From Chloroflexota bacterium (GTDB lineage Bacteria > Chloroflexota > Anaerolineae > Anaerolineales > Villigracilaceae), in assembly GCA_016219545.1 (NCBI GenBank), contig JACRMH010000062.1, forward strand, positions 205,156 to 269,155: a DNA stretch of 64,000 nt. The letters run 5' to 3'. Below the pieces are notes generated by a model. The model had not been told where the DNA came from. It did no database searches and saw only the letters and a program-made list of their open reading frames with translations. A program made the translations under genes and the position numbers. Position 1 is the stretch's first letter. Every line of letters starts with the position of its first letter. Positions 16,054-24,894 of this stretch are shown in pieces.

Positions 16054-18567
16054 ATGGAACAGTTTGGAAAGAAACTTGGCAAATTAAGTCTTGCGATCCT
16101 TGAAAATTTTGTTGAGGATAAACTCGGCAAAAAATTCGTGGATGAATTAAGGTCGCCAACCGACCGGGCTTTGGCGATTGAAACTGCGCTGGAGCATGTC
16201 GAAGAACGCTTCCAAAAAGAGTTCTCTGACAAAGACCTTGGCAAAGCAATTTTCGTAGATTTGCCGGTAGATAAAACAACTCTCGGTAATACCATCGGCA
16301 AGTTCTTTGACCATCCAACAGATTCTGATTTTCCAGAAAGCCTTACAAGTATTTTGACCTCAGAATTCGCCCAACTTTCCCCAGAGCGAATAAAGACCGC
16401 AGTCAGTTTCTATATCAAACTACTCAAACAAGAATTTGCACTTGCGGATGAAACCTTCCGTGAAAAAATAAGAGCATTAGCAGACTTGGAAACTCTCGAA
16501 TATTTACGGGTCTTGGGGGAAGAATTAAAAAATCAAAATATATCAATTGGAAGAAACAAACGCTTACCCATTCAAAGCACACTTGCTCAGACTGAACTTC
16601 CCACCTTCAACAAAAATGAACCTCTCCCCTCACCAAGCGACCTGCCTCTCGGCTCCTATCTTCCCTTCTCGCGCAACCCGCTTTTCACCGGCCGTAAAGC
16701 GGACTTGATCTCCCTTGCAGAATCACTCTTAAAACAAAATTCAAGCACAGTCATCAACCAAGCCATCGCCGGCATGGGCGGACTTGGCAAGACTCAACTC
16801 GCCGTGGAGTTTGCCTATCGTTATGGGAAATTCTTTCGCGGCGTGCATTGGTTAAATTTGGCGAACCCGGAATCGCTCAATGGCGAGATCGCATCCTGCG
16901 GGGCACAGATGGGATTGGACAATTTTCCCGAAGAGCAGCCTTCGCAAGTGACTCTCACTTTGAATACATGGAAAGCGGATGGACCGCGTCTGCTGATCCT
17001 TGATAACTTTGAGCAGGTGGAATTGGTCAACGATGTGATGAAACTTTTAAATCACTCAAATATAAGAGTGTTGATCACATCACGCCGTTCGGACTGGCCA
17101 CCGACTTCGGGGTTGCATCCATTACCCCTTGAATTATTTACAAAAGAGGAAAGTCTCGCCTTCCTAAAAGAATCAATGAAACAACGCGCAGACAAGGATG
17201 ACGAACTCAAGGCATTATCTGAAAGGCTCGGCTTTCTTCCCCTCGCACTGGAATTGGCAAGCCGCTATTTGAATGGACATCCACGCTTGACCGTGACCGT
17301 TTATCTGAAACAAGCGAAAGAATCATTGGCGCATCCTTCGATGAAAAACTGGCGCACCGATCTACCCGCCGCCACCGGACATGATCTTGACCTGCAACGC
17401 ACCTTCGCGTTTTCATGGCTGGCACTAAAAGATGTAACGGCTCAAAAGATATTTCTCGCCGCCGGCTACCTAGCACCGAACACCGCCATACCACTGGAGA
17501 TATTTGAAAAGACTTTTGAAATTTCAAGCGAACAATGCGATGAGTCTCTTGCATTGCTTTATGGCTCGGGCTTATTACGCGAGAGCGACGCCCAGCCCAC
17601 CATTCACCCGCTGCTGGCAGAATATGCGGGTAAATTATCAAAGGAGGACACAAAAATCCTCGAAGCTCTTGGGGATACATTTGCCACAATATCAAAAGAA
17701 GTACTTGACACAGGCTTGCCTGCGCGCTTTGATTTGATCAAGCCGCACATCCCCGTGCTTGCCTTGTACGCGGAGAATAAAAATATAAGAGTTGCTGGCG
17801 CATTGTGGAATAACTATGGCATCTATTTAAGGATGATTGCAGATTATTCAAACGCATTCGTGGCTTATGAGCGCGCTTCTAAGATTGATCCTGATGACGC
17901 GATTTATATCAATAACCTTGGCAAAGTGATGAAAGATCAAGGTGATTTGGTCGGTGCACGGGCGGCTTATGAGCGCGCCATAAAAATTTGGGAAGCTGAT
18001 CTTGGCACAGAACATCCACAAGTCGCAACTGGCGTTAACAACCTCGGCAGCGTGATGAAAGACCAAGGCGATTTGGCCAGCGCACGCACGGCCTTCGAGC
18101 GGGCACTGAAAATCTTTGAAGCAAACCTGGGCGAAGATCATCCAAATGTGGCCACACTCGTCAACAACCTCGGCTTTGTGATGCAAGCCCAAGGCGATTT
18201 ATCCGGCGCACGCGCGGCATTCGAGCGCGCCCTGAAAATAGATGAAGCCTCCCTTGGTTCCGACCATCCTAATGTTGCTAGAGACATCAATAACCTCGGC
18301 GGTGTGATGCATAACCAAGGTGATTTGGGTGGCGCACTCGCGGCTTATGAGCGCGCCATAAAAATTTGGGAAGCTAATCTTGGCATAGAACACCCACAAG
18401 TTGCCTATGGTATCAACAACCTCGGCTTTGTGATGCAAGCCCAAGGCGATTTGATCGGCGCACGCGTGGCTTTCGAGCGCGCGCTTGCAATCTTCAAAAA
18501 GTTTTTGCCGCCTGAGCACCCCAACATAAAAGTTGTGCAAGGTAATTTGGATGCGTTGGAAAAATAA
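16054..18567 (+). CDS. STAND NTPase: NB-ARC domain with C-terminal tetratricopeptide repeats
   Basis: An 837-residue protein. Residues 1-190 are a mostly helical N-terminal region with no motif I recognise. The NTPase core starts with FTGRKADL, then the P-loop AGMGGLGKTQLA (about residue 240), Walker B RLLILDNFE, the sensor-like VLITSRR, and the GLPLALEL-type FLPLALELA. Residues about 580-837 hold one 34-residue and five 42-residue TPRs (NNLGxVMxxQGDL...HPxVA). STAND proteins oligomerise on ligand binding; related ones act in signalling, regulation or antiphage defence. No effector domain is recognisable, so the role is open. GGAGGG is spaced for the ATG at 16054, not the ATG four codons earlier. 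It appears to be monocistronic. Confidence 0.85.
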   Translation: MEQFGKKLGKLSLAILENFVEDKLGKKFVDELRSPTDRALAIETALEHVEERFQKEFSDKDLGKAIFVDLPVDKTTLGNTIGKFFDHPTDSDFPESLTSILTSEFAQLSPERIKTAVSFYIKLLKQEFALADETFREKIRALADLETLEYLRVLGEELKNQNISIGRNKRLPIQSTLAQTELPTFNKNEPLPSPSDLPLGSYLPFSRNPLFTGRKADLISLAESLLKQNSSTVINQAIAGMGGLGKTQLAVEFAYRYGKFFRGVHWLNLANPESLNGEIASCGAQMGLDNFPEEQPSQVTLTLNTWKADGPRLLILDNFEQVELVNDVMKLLNHSNIRVLITSRRSDWPPTSGLHPLPLELFTKEESLAFLKESMKQRADKDDELKALSERLGFLPLALELASRYLNGHPRLTVTVYLKQAKESLAHPSMKNWRTDLPAATGHDLDLQRTFAFSWLALKDVTAQKIFLAAGYLAPNTAIPLEIFEKTFEISSEQCDESLALLYGSGLLRESDAQPTIHPLLAEYAGKLSKEDTKILEALGDTFATISKEVLDTGLPARFDLIKPHIPVLALYAENKNIRVAGALWNNYGIYLRMIADYSNAFVAYERASKIDPDDAIYINNLGKVMKDQGDLVGARAAYERAIKIWEADLGTEHPQVATGVNNLGSVMKDQGDLASARTAFERALKIFEANLGEDHPNVATLVNNLGFVMQAQGDLSGARAAFERALKIDEASLGSDHPNVARDINNLGGVMHNQGDLGGALAAYERAIKIWEANLGIEHPQVAYGINNLGFVMQAQGDLIGARVAFERALAIFKKFLPPEHPNIKVVQGNLDALEK
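17902..18531 (+). repeat. Five tandem 126-bp coding repeats (TPR units)
   Basis: Five consecutive 42-codon units, each starting near NNLG and ending with a HPxVA-type motif. Units share long stretches at DNA level (for example GGTGATTTG and GAGCGCGCCATAAAAATTTGGGAAGC recur in part), so unit number could change by recombination. Confidence 0.8.
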
Positions 18568-18691
18568 ACCCTAAAGAGTTTCACTGCTAACCAAGTATCC
18601 AATCAACAAGACGCCTCCACCTAACGAAGTAATCATTCACGAAAGAAGCCACTAGGGTTTACAATATTCTCAGGGTCCCCCTACAGTCTGG

Positions 18692-18697
18692 TATCAT
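18692..18697 (+). promoter_or_regulatory. -10 box immediately before rlmN
   Basis: TATCAT ends 6 bp before the rlmN ATG and no ribosome site is present, predicting a leaderless transcript as for hemW. Confidence 0.4.
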
Positions 18698-18703
18698 ATC
18701 TCC

Positions 18704-19759
18704 ATGCTCATCTACGATCTGACCCTTCCCGACCTCACCAACCTCCTCCAACAATGGAATGAACCCACCTATCGTGCCAAACAAATTTGGCAGGGACTAT
18801 ATCAACATTTGTATTCTTCGCCGGAACAGTTCACCAATCTGCCGGGACCGCTGCGCGCGAAGCTCAATGAAAGATTGAACTTCTCTCCTCTTAAAGTAAA
18901 ACTCTTTCTGGATTCCTCGGATGGACAGACGCGCAAAACCCTCTTTGAATTACAGGATGGGCATTTAATAGAAGCGGTGCTGATGCGCTATGATCCCAAC
19001 ACCAATTCAGGCAAGGGACGCCGCACACTTTGCATTTCCACGCAGGCCGGCTGTGCCATGGGATGCGTCTTCTGCGCGACAGGTCAAATGGGGTTCAGCC
19101 GTCATCTCACGAGCGGCGAGATCGTGGCGCAGGTGATGCATTATGCGCAGGCGCTCAAAGAAGAAAGCCTTGCCGTCACGAACATCGTCTTCATGGGCAT
19201 GGGCGAACCCTTCCATAATTACGAAAATTCCATGGCCGCCATAGACACGCTCAACGATCCCGATGGATACAACTTCGGCGCGCGGCGCTTTACCATTTCC
19301 ACGGTGGGACTTGTGCCGCAGATCAAAAAATTTGCGGACGAAAAACGGCAGGTCAACCTTGCGATTTCATTACATGCGGCGGATGATGCGGAACGGCTGG
19401 CGATCATGCCGGTCAACAAGCGCTATAAAATTGATGATGTGATTCAAGCCTGCCGTTATTATGTAGAAAAAACGCATCGCCGCGTGACCTTTGAGTGGGC
19501 ACTGATCAATGGAGTCAATGACACGCCGGAAGTTGCACGCAAACTTGCGTCACGGCTCAAAGGGCTACTGTGCCACGTCAACGCGATACCGCTTAATCCC
19601 ACCGAAGGCTATCAGGGCGAAGCGACGAACCGTCAGCGGGCGATGATATTCAAAGAAACGCTGGAGCAGGCTGGGATCGAGTGTACGATCCGTATGCGCC
19701 GGGGAATAGATATTGCCGCAGGGTGCGGTCAACTCGCAGGGCAGGATTCATCCTCTTAG
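18704..19759 (+). CDS. rlmN: 23S rRNA (adenine-2503-C2) methyltransferase RlmN
   Basis: A 351-residue dual-specificity radical SAM methyltransferase that modifies A2503 of 23S rRNA and A37 of some tRNAs. The cluster motif is CAMGCVFC (about residues 116-123), followed by ATGQMGF, the GMGEPFHNYEN SAM-binding segment, and NPTEGYQG. The catalytic cysteine near the C-terminus is present in DIAAGCGQLAG. Length is normal. The ATG lacks a ribosome site and follows a -10 box by 6 bp. It is followed by the sigma-factor gene on the same strand. Confidence 0.96.
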   Translation: MLIYDLTLPDLTNLLQQWNEPTYRAKQIWQGLYQHLYSSPEQFTNLPGPLRAKLNERLNFSPLKVKLFLDSSDGQTRKTLFELQDGHLIEAVLMRYDPNTNSGKGRRTLCISTQAGCAMGCVFCATGQMGFSRHLTSGEIVAQVMHYAQALKEESLAVTNIVFMGMGEPFHNYENSMAAIDTLNDPDGYNFGARRFTISTVGLVPQIKKFADEKRQVNLAISLHAADDAERLAIMPVNKRYKIDDVIQACRYYVEKTHRRVTFEWALINGVNDTPEVARKLASRLKGLLCHVNAIPLNPTEGYQGEATNRQRAMIFKETLEQAGIECTIRMRRGIDIAAGCGQLAGQDSSS

Positions 19760-19844
19760 AAAAAATCGTGCACTATTGGCTACACGCCAATCAAAAACTC
19801 CCGTGAAGATTTATAACCCGACAAGCGTTAATAATGTGAAAAGC

Positions 19845-20405
19845 ATGGACAGCGAAGAACCGTCGCACCTCATTTCAGATTGCATCGCCGGTGACGAACG
19901 GGCAATCGAAATGTTGGTACGCCAATACGAGGCGGGCGTGTTCAGACTGGCGCTTTCCATTCTCGGCGAGACGAGTGAAGCCAATGAAGTGACGCAGGAA
20001 ACTTTCATCGCTGCGCTGAAGTCCTTGAAAAACTATCAGGAAAGAACATCCTTCAAGGCCTGGCTGTACACGATTGCGTTGAATATCAGCCGCAGTCACC
20101 TGCGAAAAAGAAAGATCCTGGAACGGTTACGGACAACGCTGACCTCCATCTTTCAAATTGATCCGCAAAAACAAGTTTTGCCAGAAGACATGGTCATTAG
20201 GAACGAAAGTGAAGCTGCCGTTTGGAATTCGCTGAACAAACTGGATGAAAGACATAGAATGGTTGTTGTGCTCAGATACTTTCACGACCTATCAATTACG
20301 GAAATTTCGAAAATACTCTCAGTCAATGAAGGGACGATCCATTCCCGCTTGCATACGGCACGTGAAAAATTGAGAAGTGCTTTATCGCATTTGCATGGAG
20401 AATAA
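19845..20405 (+). CDS. ECF-type RNA polymerase sigma factor
   Basis: About 186 residues with sigma region 2 (AIEMLVRQYEAGVFRLALSIL...EANEVTQETFIAAL...TSFKAWLYTIALNISRSHLRKRK) and region 4 (LDERHRMVVVLRYFHDLSITEISKILSVNEGTIHSRLHTAREKL). There is no region 1.1 or 3, so it is an ECF (group 4) sigma factor. It should direct polymerase to a small regulon, held in check by the membrane anti-sigma factor encoded 3 bp downstream. The frame is open upstream into rlmN; the ATG at 19845 is chosen because region 2 begins soon after, though its ribosome site is weak. Confidence 0.9.
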   Translation: MDSEEPSHLISDCIAGDERAIEMLVRQYEAGVFRLALSILGETSEANEVTQETFIAALKSLKNYQERTSFKAWLYTIALNISRSHLRKRKILERLRTTLTSIFQIDPQKQVLPEDMVIRNESEAAVWNSLNKLDERHRMVVVLRYFHDLSITEISKILSVNEGTIHSRLHTAREKLRSALSHLHGE

Positions 20406-20408
20406 CCC

Positions 20409-21074
20409 GTGACCCAAATATCACATGAGGAAGCCCGCAGTTTGATCAATTTCAACGCCGACCAGGCCTTGGATGCGGACAAACATTCCATCCTGAATGC
20501 TCATCTCAATAATTGCACGGAATGCAAAAGCTATGCAAGCGAATTGAGTGAGGTTGAAAATATTTTACACAAGCTAAATCCAACATTGGATCGGCATCCC
20601 ACTCCGATGAATCTTGATCGGATTTTGGGCGGAAGCAAAAACGCAGCTATCGGGTTTGCAAACAGTTTTACAGTGACAAAAATGGCAATGATGATTCTGG
20701 CCGTTATTGCTGTTGTAATCGGTTCCTGGCAATTTTCGATCATCGGCGTCTCATCCCCCACTGCAACCTACACAGCGATCCCCATTCCCACCCCGTCCAC
20801 ATACCTGACATCTGTAAATGAAATATTTCTAGATTGCGAGTTTATAGAATATCAGGTTCAAGCTGGCGATACATTGGACATCATTGCATTACAATTCTCC
20901 GTGACAAAAGAATTGATCATGGATTTCAACCACATGCAGGAGGAAAATATCCAACCATCCATGCATATCAGAATTCCCACATGCGCCCAAACACCGACTA
21001 TTACCATTTATCCGCCAAACACAACCATCACAATTACCCCTCAATTTGAACCTATTACTTCAACTCCCGGGTAA
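20409..21074 (+). CDS. Membrane anti-sigma factor with zinc-finger and extracytoplasmic LysM domain
   Basis: A 221-residue protein. Residues 1-50 contain the zinc-binding HxxxCxxC of anti-sigma factors (HLNNCTEC). One membrane helix follows at about residues 92-112 (MAMMILAVIAVVIGSW). Outside, after a Thr/Pro linker, a LysM domain (about residues 150-190: YQVQAGDTLDIIALQFSVT...) should bind peptidoglycan or chitin-like glycans, and the C-terminus is a Thr/Pro-rich tail. The overlap-level spacing to the sigma gene (3 bp) supports a cognate pair. A plausible reading is a cell-wall sensor that releases the sigma factor when glycan binding changes; this is inference. Confidence 0.87.
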   Translation: MTQISHEEARSLINFNADQALDADKHSILNAHLNNCTECKSYASELSEVENILHKLNPTLDRHPTPMNLDRILGGSKNAAIGFANSFTVTKMAMMILAVIAVVIGSWQFSIIGVSSPTATYTAIPIPTPSTYLTSVNEIFLDCEFIEYQVQAGDTLDIIALQFSVTKELIMDFNHMQEENIQPSMHIRIPTCAQTPTITIYPPNTTITITPQFEPITSTPG

Positions 21075-21176
21075 AATTTCACCCTTGCAGCCTCAATAGG
21101 CGTGCGAGGTCCGAAACTTGTCAGAAAATTTGGATTGAAGTATAAGTCTCAAAACTAAACAGCGAAAAAGAGAATT

Positions 21177-24100
21177 ATGAACAGAGAAAAACAAAACTGG
21201 CTCGAACGACCCATATATCCGGCACTGCCCAACGTCACGAACGAGATCGTGATCTTTATTGCGATCCTCCTGCTGGCAATCGTCACCCGCTTTTATATGC
21301 TCGAAACGCGCGTGATGAGTCACGACGAAAGTTTGCACACCTATTATTCATGGCGGCTATCCCAGGGGATGGGATATGAACATTCGCCCATGATGCACGG
21401 TCCGCTTCAATTCCATATGGTTGGGCTGACCTACTTTTTATTTGGCGCAAATGACTTCACTTCGCGCATCCCTGCCGCGCTGTTTAGCATTGCCACTGTC
21501 TTTATGGTCTGGTATTGGCGGCGTTATTTGGGCAAATGGGGTTCGCTGATCGCGGGTTTCCTTTTGGTCATATCCCCCTATATGCTTTATTACGGGCGCT
21601 ACGTCCGCAACGAATCGTTCACCGGCCTCTCCGGGCTTCTCATGTTATATGCCATGCTGCGTCATCTCGAGGTCGGCGGCAGAAAATATCTGCTTATGCT
21701 TGCAGGCGCATTGGGTCTTCACTTCCTGGTAAAAGAAACCTCTTTTATTTACACTGCTGAAGCCCTGATCTACCTTGCAGTGTATTTCATCGCCCAGGTC
21801 ACGCGCCGTCCGTGGAAAGGCGCAGAAAAAGAATATCGTGCCTTCATTATTTCTCTCGGCATTGCGGTCCTGCTGATCGGTGCTACTGCGGGCTACATGC
21901 TCTTCACCCGCGATGCAGCCAGCATCACCGGAGCAGAGACCGCTGCGCCGAGTGACCCAGACGCCGCAGCATCGTCTCTGACTGAGCCTTTGGCTGCTTC
22001 CACGTCCCCGATAATCATAATCATCTTCGTTTTGGCATCTTTGATCGCGCTCGTCGTTGCGGCAGTTTTTTTAATTGAGGGATATTCCTGGGAACGCATC
22101 CGTAAGGACCGCGCCTTTGACTTGCTCATGGTCTCAGGCACCATCGTCCTGCCAATGCTCTCACCCTTCCTCATCAAGTTTACAGAACGTTGGACTCAAG
22201 TCACCATCCCGGCAGAAGCTAATCAAGTTCAAGCTATGTTGGCGGACCCAAAAGCCATTTTGATCATCGGTGGATTTTTGATCTTAACCTTCATCATTTC
22301 AGTTGTCATCGGACTGATCTGGAACAAGGATTTTTGGTGGAAGACCGCCCTGCTCTTCTGGGTTCCCTACACCATTTTTTATACGACCATCTTCACCAAT
22401 GCCAACGGATTCTTCACAGGCACCATCGGCTCGCTGGGATATTGGATCGTCCAGCAAGATGTTCAACGCGGAAGCCAGCCCTGGTATTACTACGTGCTGG
22501 TGCAAATTCCAATTTATGAATTCCTGCCCGCTCTCGGGCTCATCCTCGCCCTCATCGTCGGATTAAGAAGAAGGGCAATTTCCAAAATTGAAGAAGATGT
22601 CGTTGACCAGAATGACGAGGTCATCCTCCTGCCGGAAGCGGAAATATTGGAAGTTTCTGAAGAAGTATCTGAAATAGAAGAGCGGGATATTGCGGTTTCA
22701 GAAGAAAAGAATTTCTCGAACACATTCAGCCTGCTTTTTTACTGGAGCATTATCAGCGTCGCTGCATTCACCTTTGCCGGTGAAAGGATGCCGTGGCTCA
22801 CCTATCACATGGCATGGCCGATGATCCTGATCACAGGCTGGGCCTTGGGGCGGATCATTGAAACAACCGATTGGGAAAAATTAAAAGAACAACGTGTCCC
22901 GCTGGGCATTGCAACCCTCGCGGTATTTGTTGCAAGTTTAGGCGGGGCGATCTATGCTTACAACGGTCCCATCCCTCCATTTCAGGGAAAAGACTTATCG
23001 CAATTACAAGCCACCAATGCTTTCCTCCTGCCTATGGTCGTCGCGATTTTATCTGCGGTTGCTATGTTCTACTTTTTCAAATCATGGACATTCAGGGAGA
23101 TGAGGCGTGTCTTCACTCTGGTAGTCTTCGCCTTCCTGGCAGTACTCACTGCCCGCGCCGCGTTCCGCGCCTCTTACATCACATATGACCAGGCTACTGA
23201 ATACCTCGTCTATGCACACGGCGCGACGGGCATCAAAGACATTATCAAACAAGCCACCGAGATCTCACAACGCACCACAGGCGGCATGAACGTTGCCCTT
23301 GCCTACGACACCAATGGCGATACAGGCGTGTCATGGCCTTTCGTTTGGTACCTGCGTGATTTCACGAATCAAAGTTCATTCGATCAACCCACCCGCTCCT
23401 TAAGAGACAAAACCCTCATCATCGTGGGACAAGTTAGTTTTGACAAGATCGAACCTGCACTTGGAAATGGCTTCAATAAAATCGATTACGTCCGCATGTG
23501 GTGGCCGAATCAGGATTACTTCTTCCTGACCAGTGACCGTGATGCGAGCCAGCCGTTCCCGCCAGAATATGCCTGTAATGGAGTCTTTAGCGTCTTCAAA
23601 TTATTTAAATCCAAAGACTTCTCGCAATTCTGTGAAGGCTTCACCAACCCCGCCATTAGAAACGGTCTCCTTCAAATCTGGCTCAACCGCGATTACACCG
23701 CATACGCCCAAGCCAAAGGCCGCTCAGACTTGACCGTGGCAACCTGGGAACCTTCCTCGAGGATGCGACTCTATATCCGCAAGGATGTGACCGAGCAGAT
23801 GTGGAATTACGGCGTTGCACCGGTCGCTTCCGAAACGACAGTTGATCCTACAGAAGGTAAATATGTTACGCTGTCAGCCGACCTCGTCCTGAACGTTACG
23901 CAGCCTGGTCAACTCCCGCTGAGTTCACCACGCACCTTTGCCTTTGCCAAGGACGGCACAGTTTATATTTCAGACTCTGGCAATAACCGCATCCTTCATC
24001 TTGATATGCAAGGGAATGTTATAAATTCATGGGGCACCTTTGCAGATGGAGCCTCCATCCCCGTTGGCCCGGGGACCTTTAACGAATCATGGGGAATCGC

Positions 24101-24764
24101 CATCGGACCGGACGGATCGGTCTACGCAACCGACACATGGAATCATCGTGTGGAGAAGTTCACTGCCAGCGGCAAGTTCATCAAAGCCTGGGGAATCTTT
24201 GGTCAGGCAGAGACGCCGGATGCCTTCTACGGTCCGCGCGGATTGGCGGTGGATTCCGAAGGGCGAGTCTACGTCATGGATACCGGAAACAAGCGCGTCG
24301 TCGTGTTTGATGCGAACGGGGTCTTCATCACCCAGTTCGGTTCCGGTGGTTTTGATCCCGGTCAATTCGATGAACCGACAAGTGTCGCAGTTGATAAGAA
24401 TGGAACGGTCTATGTGGCAGATACATGGAACCAGCGCGTGCAAACCTTTGTCCCTATCGAGGATGAAAACGGTTTGTCGTTCATACCTGACAAACAATGG
24501 GACGTGTACGGCTGGTTTGGGCAGTCTCTGGATAACAAGCCATTTATTGCCGTCAACGATGCCCTGCATGTTTTCATCACCGATCCCGATGGATACCGCG
24601 TCATGGAATTTGATAATGACGGAAAATTACTCCGCGTTTGGGGCGATTTCGGTGATTCGATTTCCAGTTTCGGGCTACCTTCAGGCATCACTGTAGATCA
24701 GGAAGGGCACGTTTGGGTAAGCGACAGCGTAAATAACCGCTTGATGAGATTCACGACTCCTTAA
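21177..24764 (+). CDS. Agl23-like GT-C membrane protein fused to a six-bladed NHL propeller
   Basis: A 1195-residue protein. Residues 1 to about 780 are a polytopic membrane domain of the TIGR03663/Agl23 type, related to GT39/PMT glycosyltransferases, with MSHDESLHTYY in the first external loop. The loop at about residues 460-510 is very acidic. Residues about 915-1195 are six NHL repeats (for example SDSGNNRILHLD, TDTWNHRVEKF, DTGNKRVVVF, ADTWNQRVQTF), which form a propeller. It probably handles lipid-linked sugars, with the propeller outside binding glycan or protein; the activity is unproven. It follows the anti-sigma gene by 100 bp and may be co-regulated with it. AGAGAATT precedes the ATG, a weak site. 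Confidence 0.85.
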   Translation: MNREKQNWLERPIYPALPNVTNEIVIFIAILLLAIVTRFYMLETRVMSHDESLHTYYSWRLSQGMGYEHSPMMHGPLQFHMVGLTYFLFGANDFTSRIPAALFSIATVFMVWYWRRYLGKWGSLIAGFLLVISPYMLYYGRYVRNESFTGLSGLLMLYAMLRHLEVGGRKYLLMLAGALGLHFLVKETSFIYTAEALIYLAVYFIAQVTRRPWKGAEKEYRAFIISLGIAVLLIGATAGYMLFTRDAASITGAETAAPSDPDAAASSLTEPLAASTSPIIIIIFVLASLIALVVAAVFLIEGYSWERIRKDRAFDLLMVSGTIVLPMLSPFLIKFTERWTQVTIPAEANQVQAMLADPKAILIIGGFLILTFIISVVIGLIWNKDFWWKTALLFWVPYTIFYTTIFTNANGFFTGTIGSLGYWIVQQDVQRGSQPWYYYVLVQIPIYEFLPALGLILALIVGLRRRAISKIEEDVVDQNDEVILLPEAEILEVSEEVSEIEERDIAVSEEKNFSNTFSLLFYWSIISVAAFTFAGERMPWLTYHMAWPMILITGWALGRIIETTDWEKLKEQRVPLGIATLAVFVASLGGAIYAYNGPIPPFQGKDLSQLQATNAFLLPMVVAILSAVAMFYFFKSWTFREMRRVFTLVVFAFLAVLTARAAFRASYITYDQATEYLVYAHGATGIKDIIKQATEISQRTTGGMNVALAYDTNGDTGVSWPFVWYLRDFTNQSSFDQPTRSLRDKTLIIVGQVSFDKIEPALGNGFNKIDYVRMWWPNQDYFFLTSDRDASQPFPPEYACNGVFSVFKLFKSKDFSQFCEGFTNPAIRNGLLQIWLNRDYTAYAQAKGRSDLTVATWEPSSRMRLYIRKDVTEQMWNYGVAPVASETTVDPTEGKYVTLSADLVLNVTQPGQLPLSSPRTFAFAKDGTVYISDSGNNRILHLDMQGNVINSWGTFADGASIPVGPGTFNESWGIAIGPDGSVYATDTWNHRVEKFTASGKFIKAWGIFGQAETPDAFYGPRGLAVDSEGRVYVMDTGNKRVVVFDANGVFITQFGSGGFDPGQFDEPTSVAVDKNGTVYVADTWNQRVQTFVPIEDENGLSFIPDKQWDVYGWFGQSLDNKPFIAVNDALHVFITDPDGYRVMEFDNDGKLLRVWGDFGDSISSFGLPSGITVDQEGHVWVSDSVNNRLMRFTTP

Positions 24765-24770
24765 TCAATT

Positions 24771-24799
24771 TATAGGGGCGGGGCGACCCCGCCCCTATA
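24771..24799. repeat. GGGGCGGGG palindrome, copy 1
   Basis: TATAGGGGCGGGG and CCCCGCCCCTATA form a 13-bp perfect stem with a 3-nt loop, 7 bp after the stop of the Agl23-like gene. Three further copies stand at 26904-26930, 29302-29348 and 53424-53450. Confidence 0.85.
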
Positions 24800-24826
24800 A
24801 ACGACAATTCTTATTGAACCAAAAAA

Positions 24827-24864
24827 TTGCAGGGCGATTTTTTTAAGGTGTATAATCGCCCTGC
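24827..24864 (+). promoter_or_regulatory. sucC promoter overlapped by an inverted repeat
   Basis: TTGCAG (24827-24832), 18 bp, TATAAT (24851-24856). A perfect 10-bp inverted repeat, GCAGGGCGAT (24829-24838) and ATCGCCCTGC (24855-24864), overlaps both boxes, as expected of an operator for a repressor. Confidence 0.6.
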
Positions 24865-24894
24865 TTTTATAAAAAAATCCTGCGAGGGAGAGTT

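Noticed and set aside
17902..18531. Tandem repeats considered as a CRISPR array
   Set aside because: Units are 126 bp without unique spacers, in frame, and encode TPRs.
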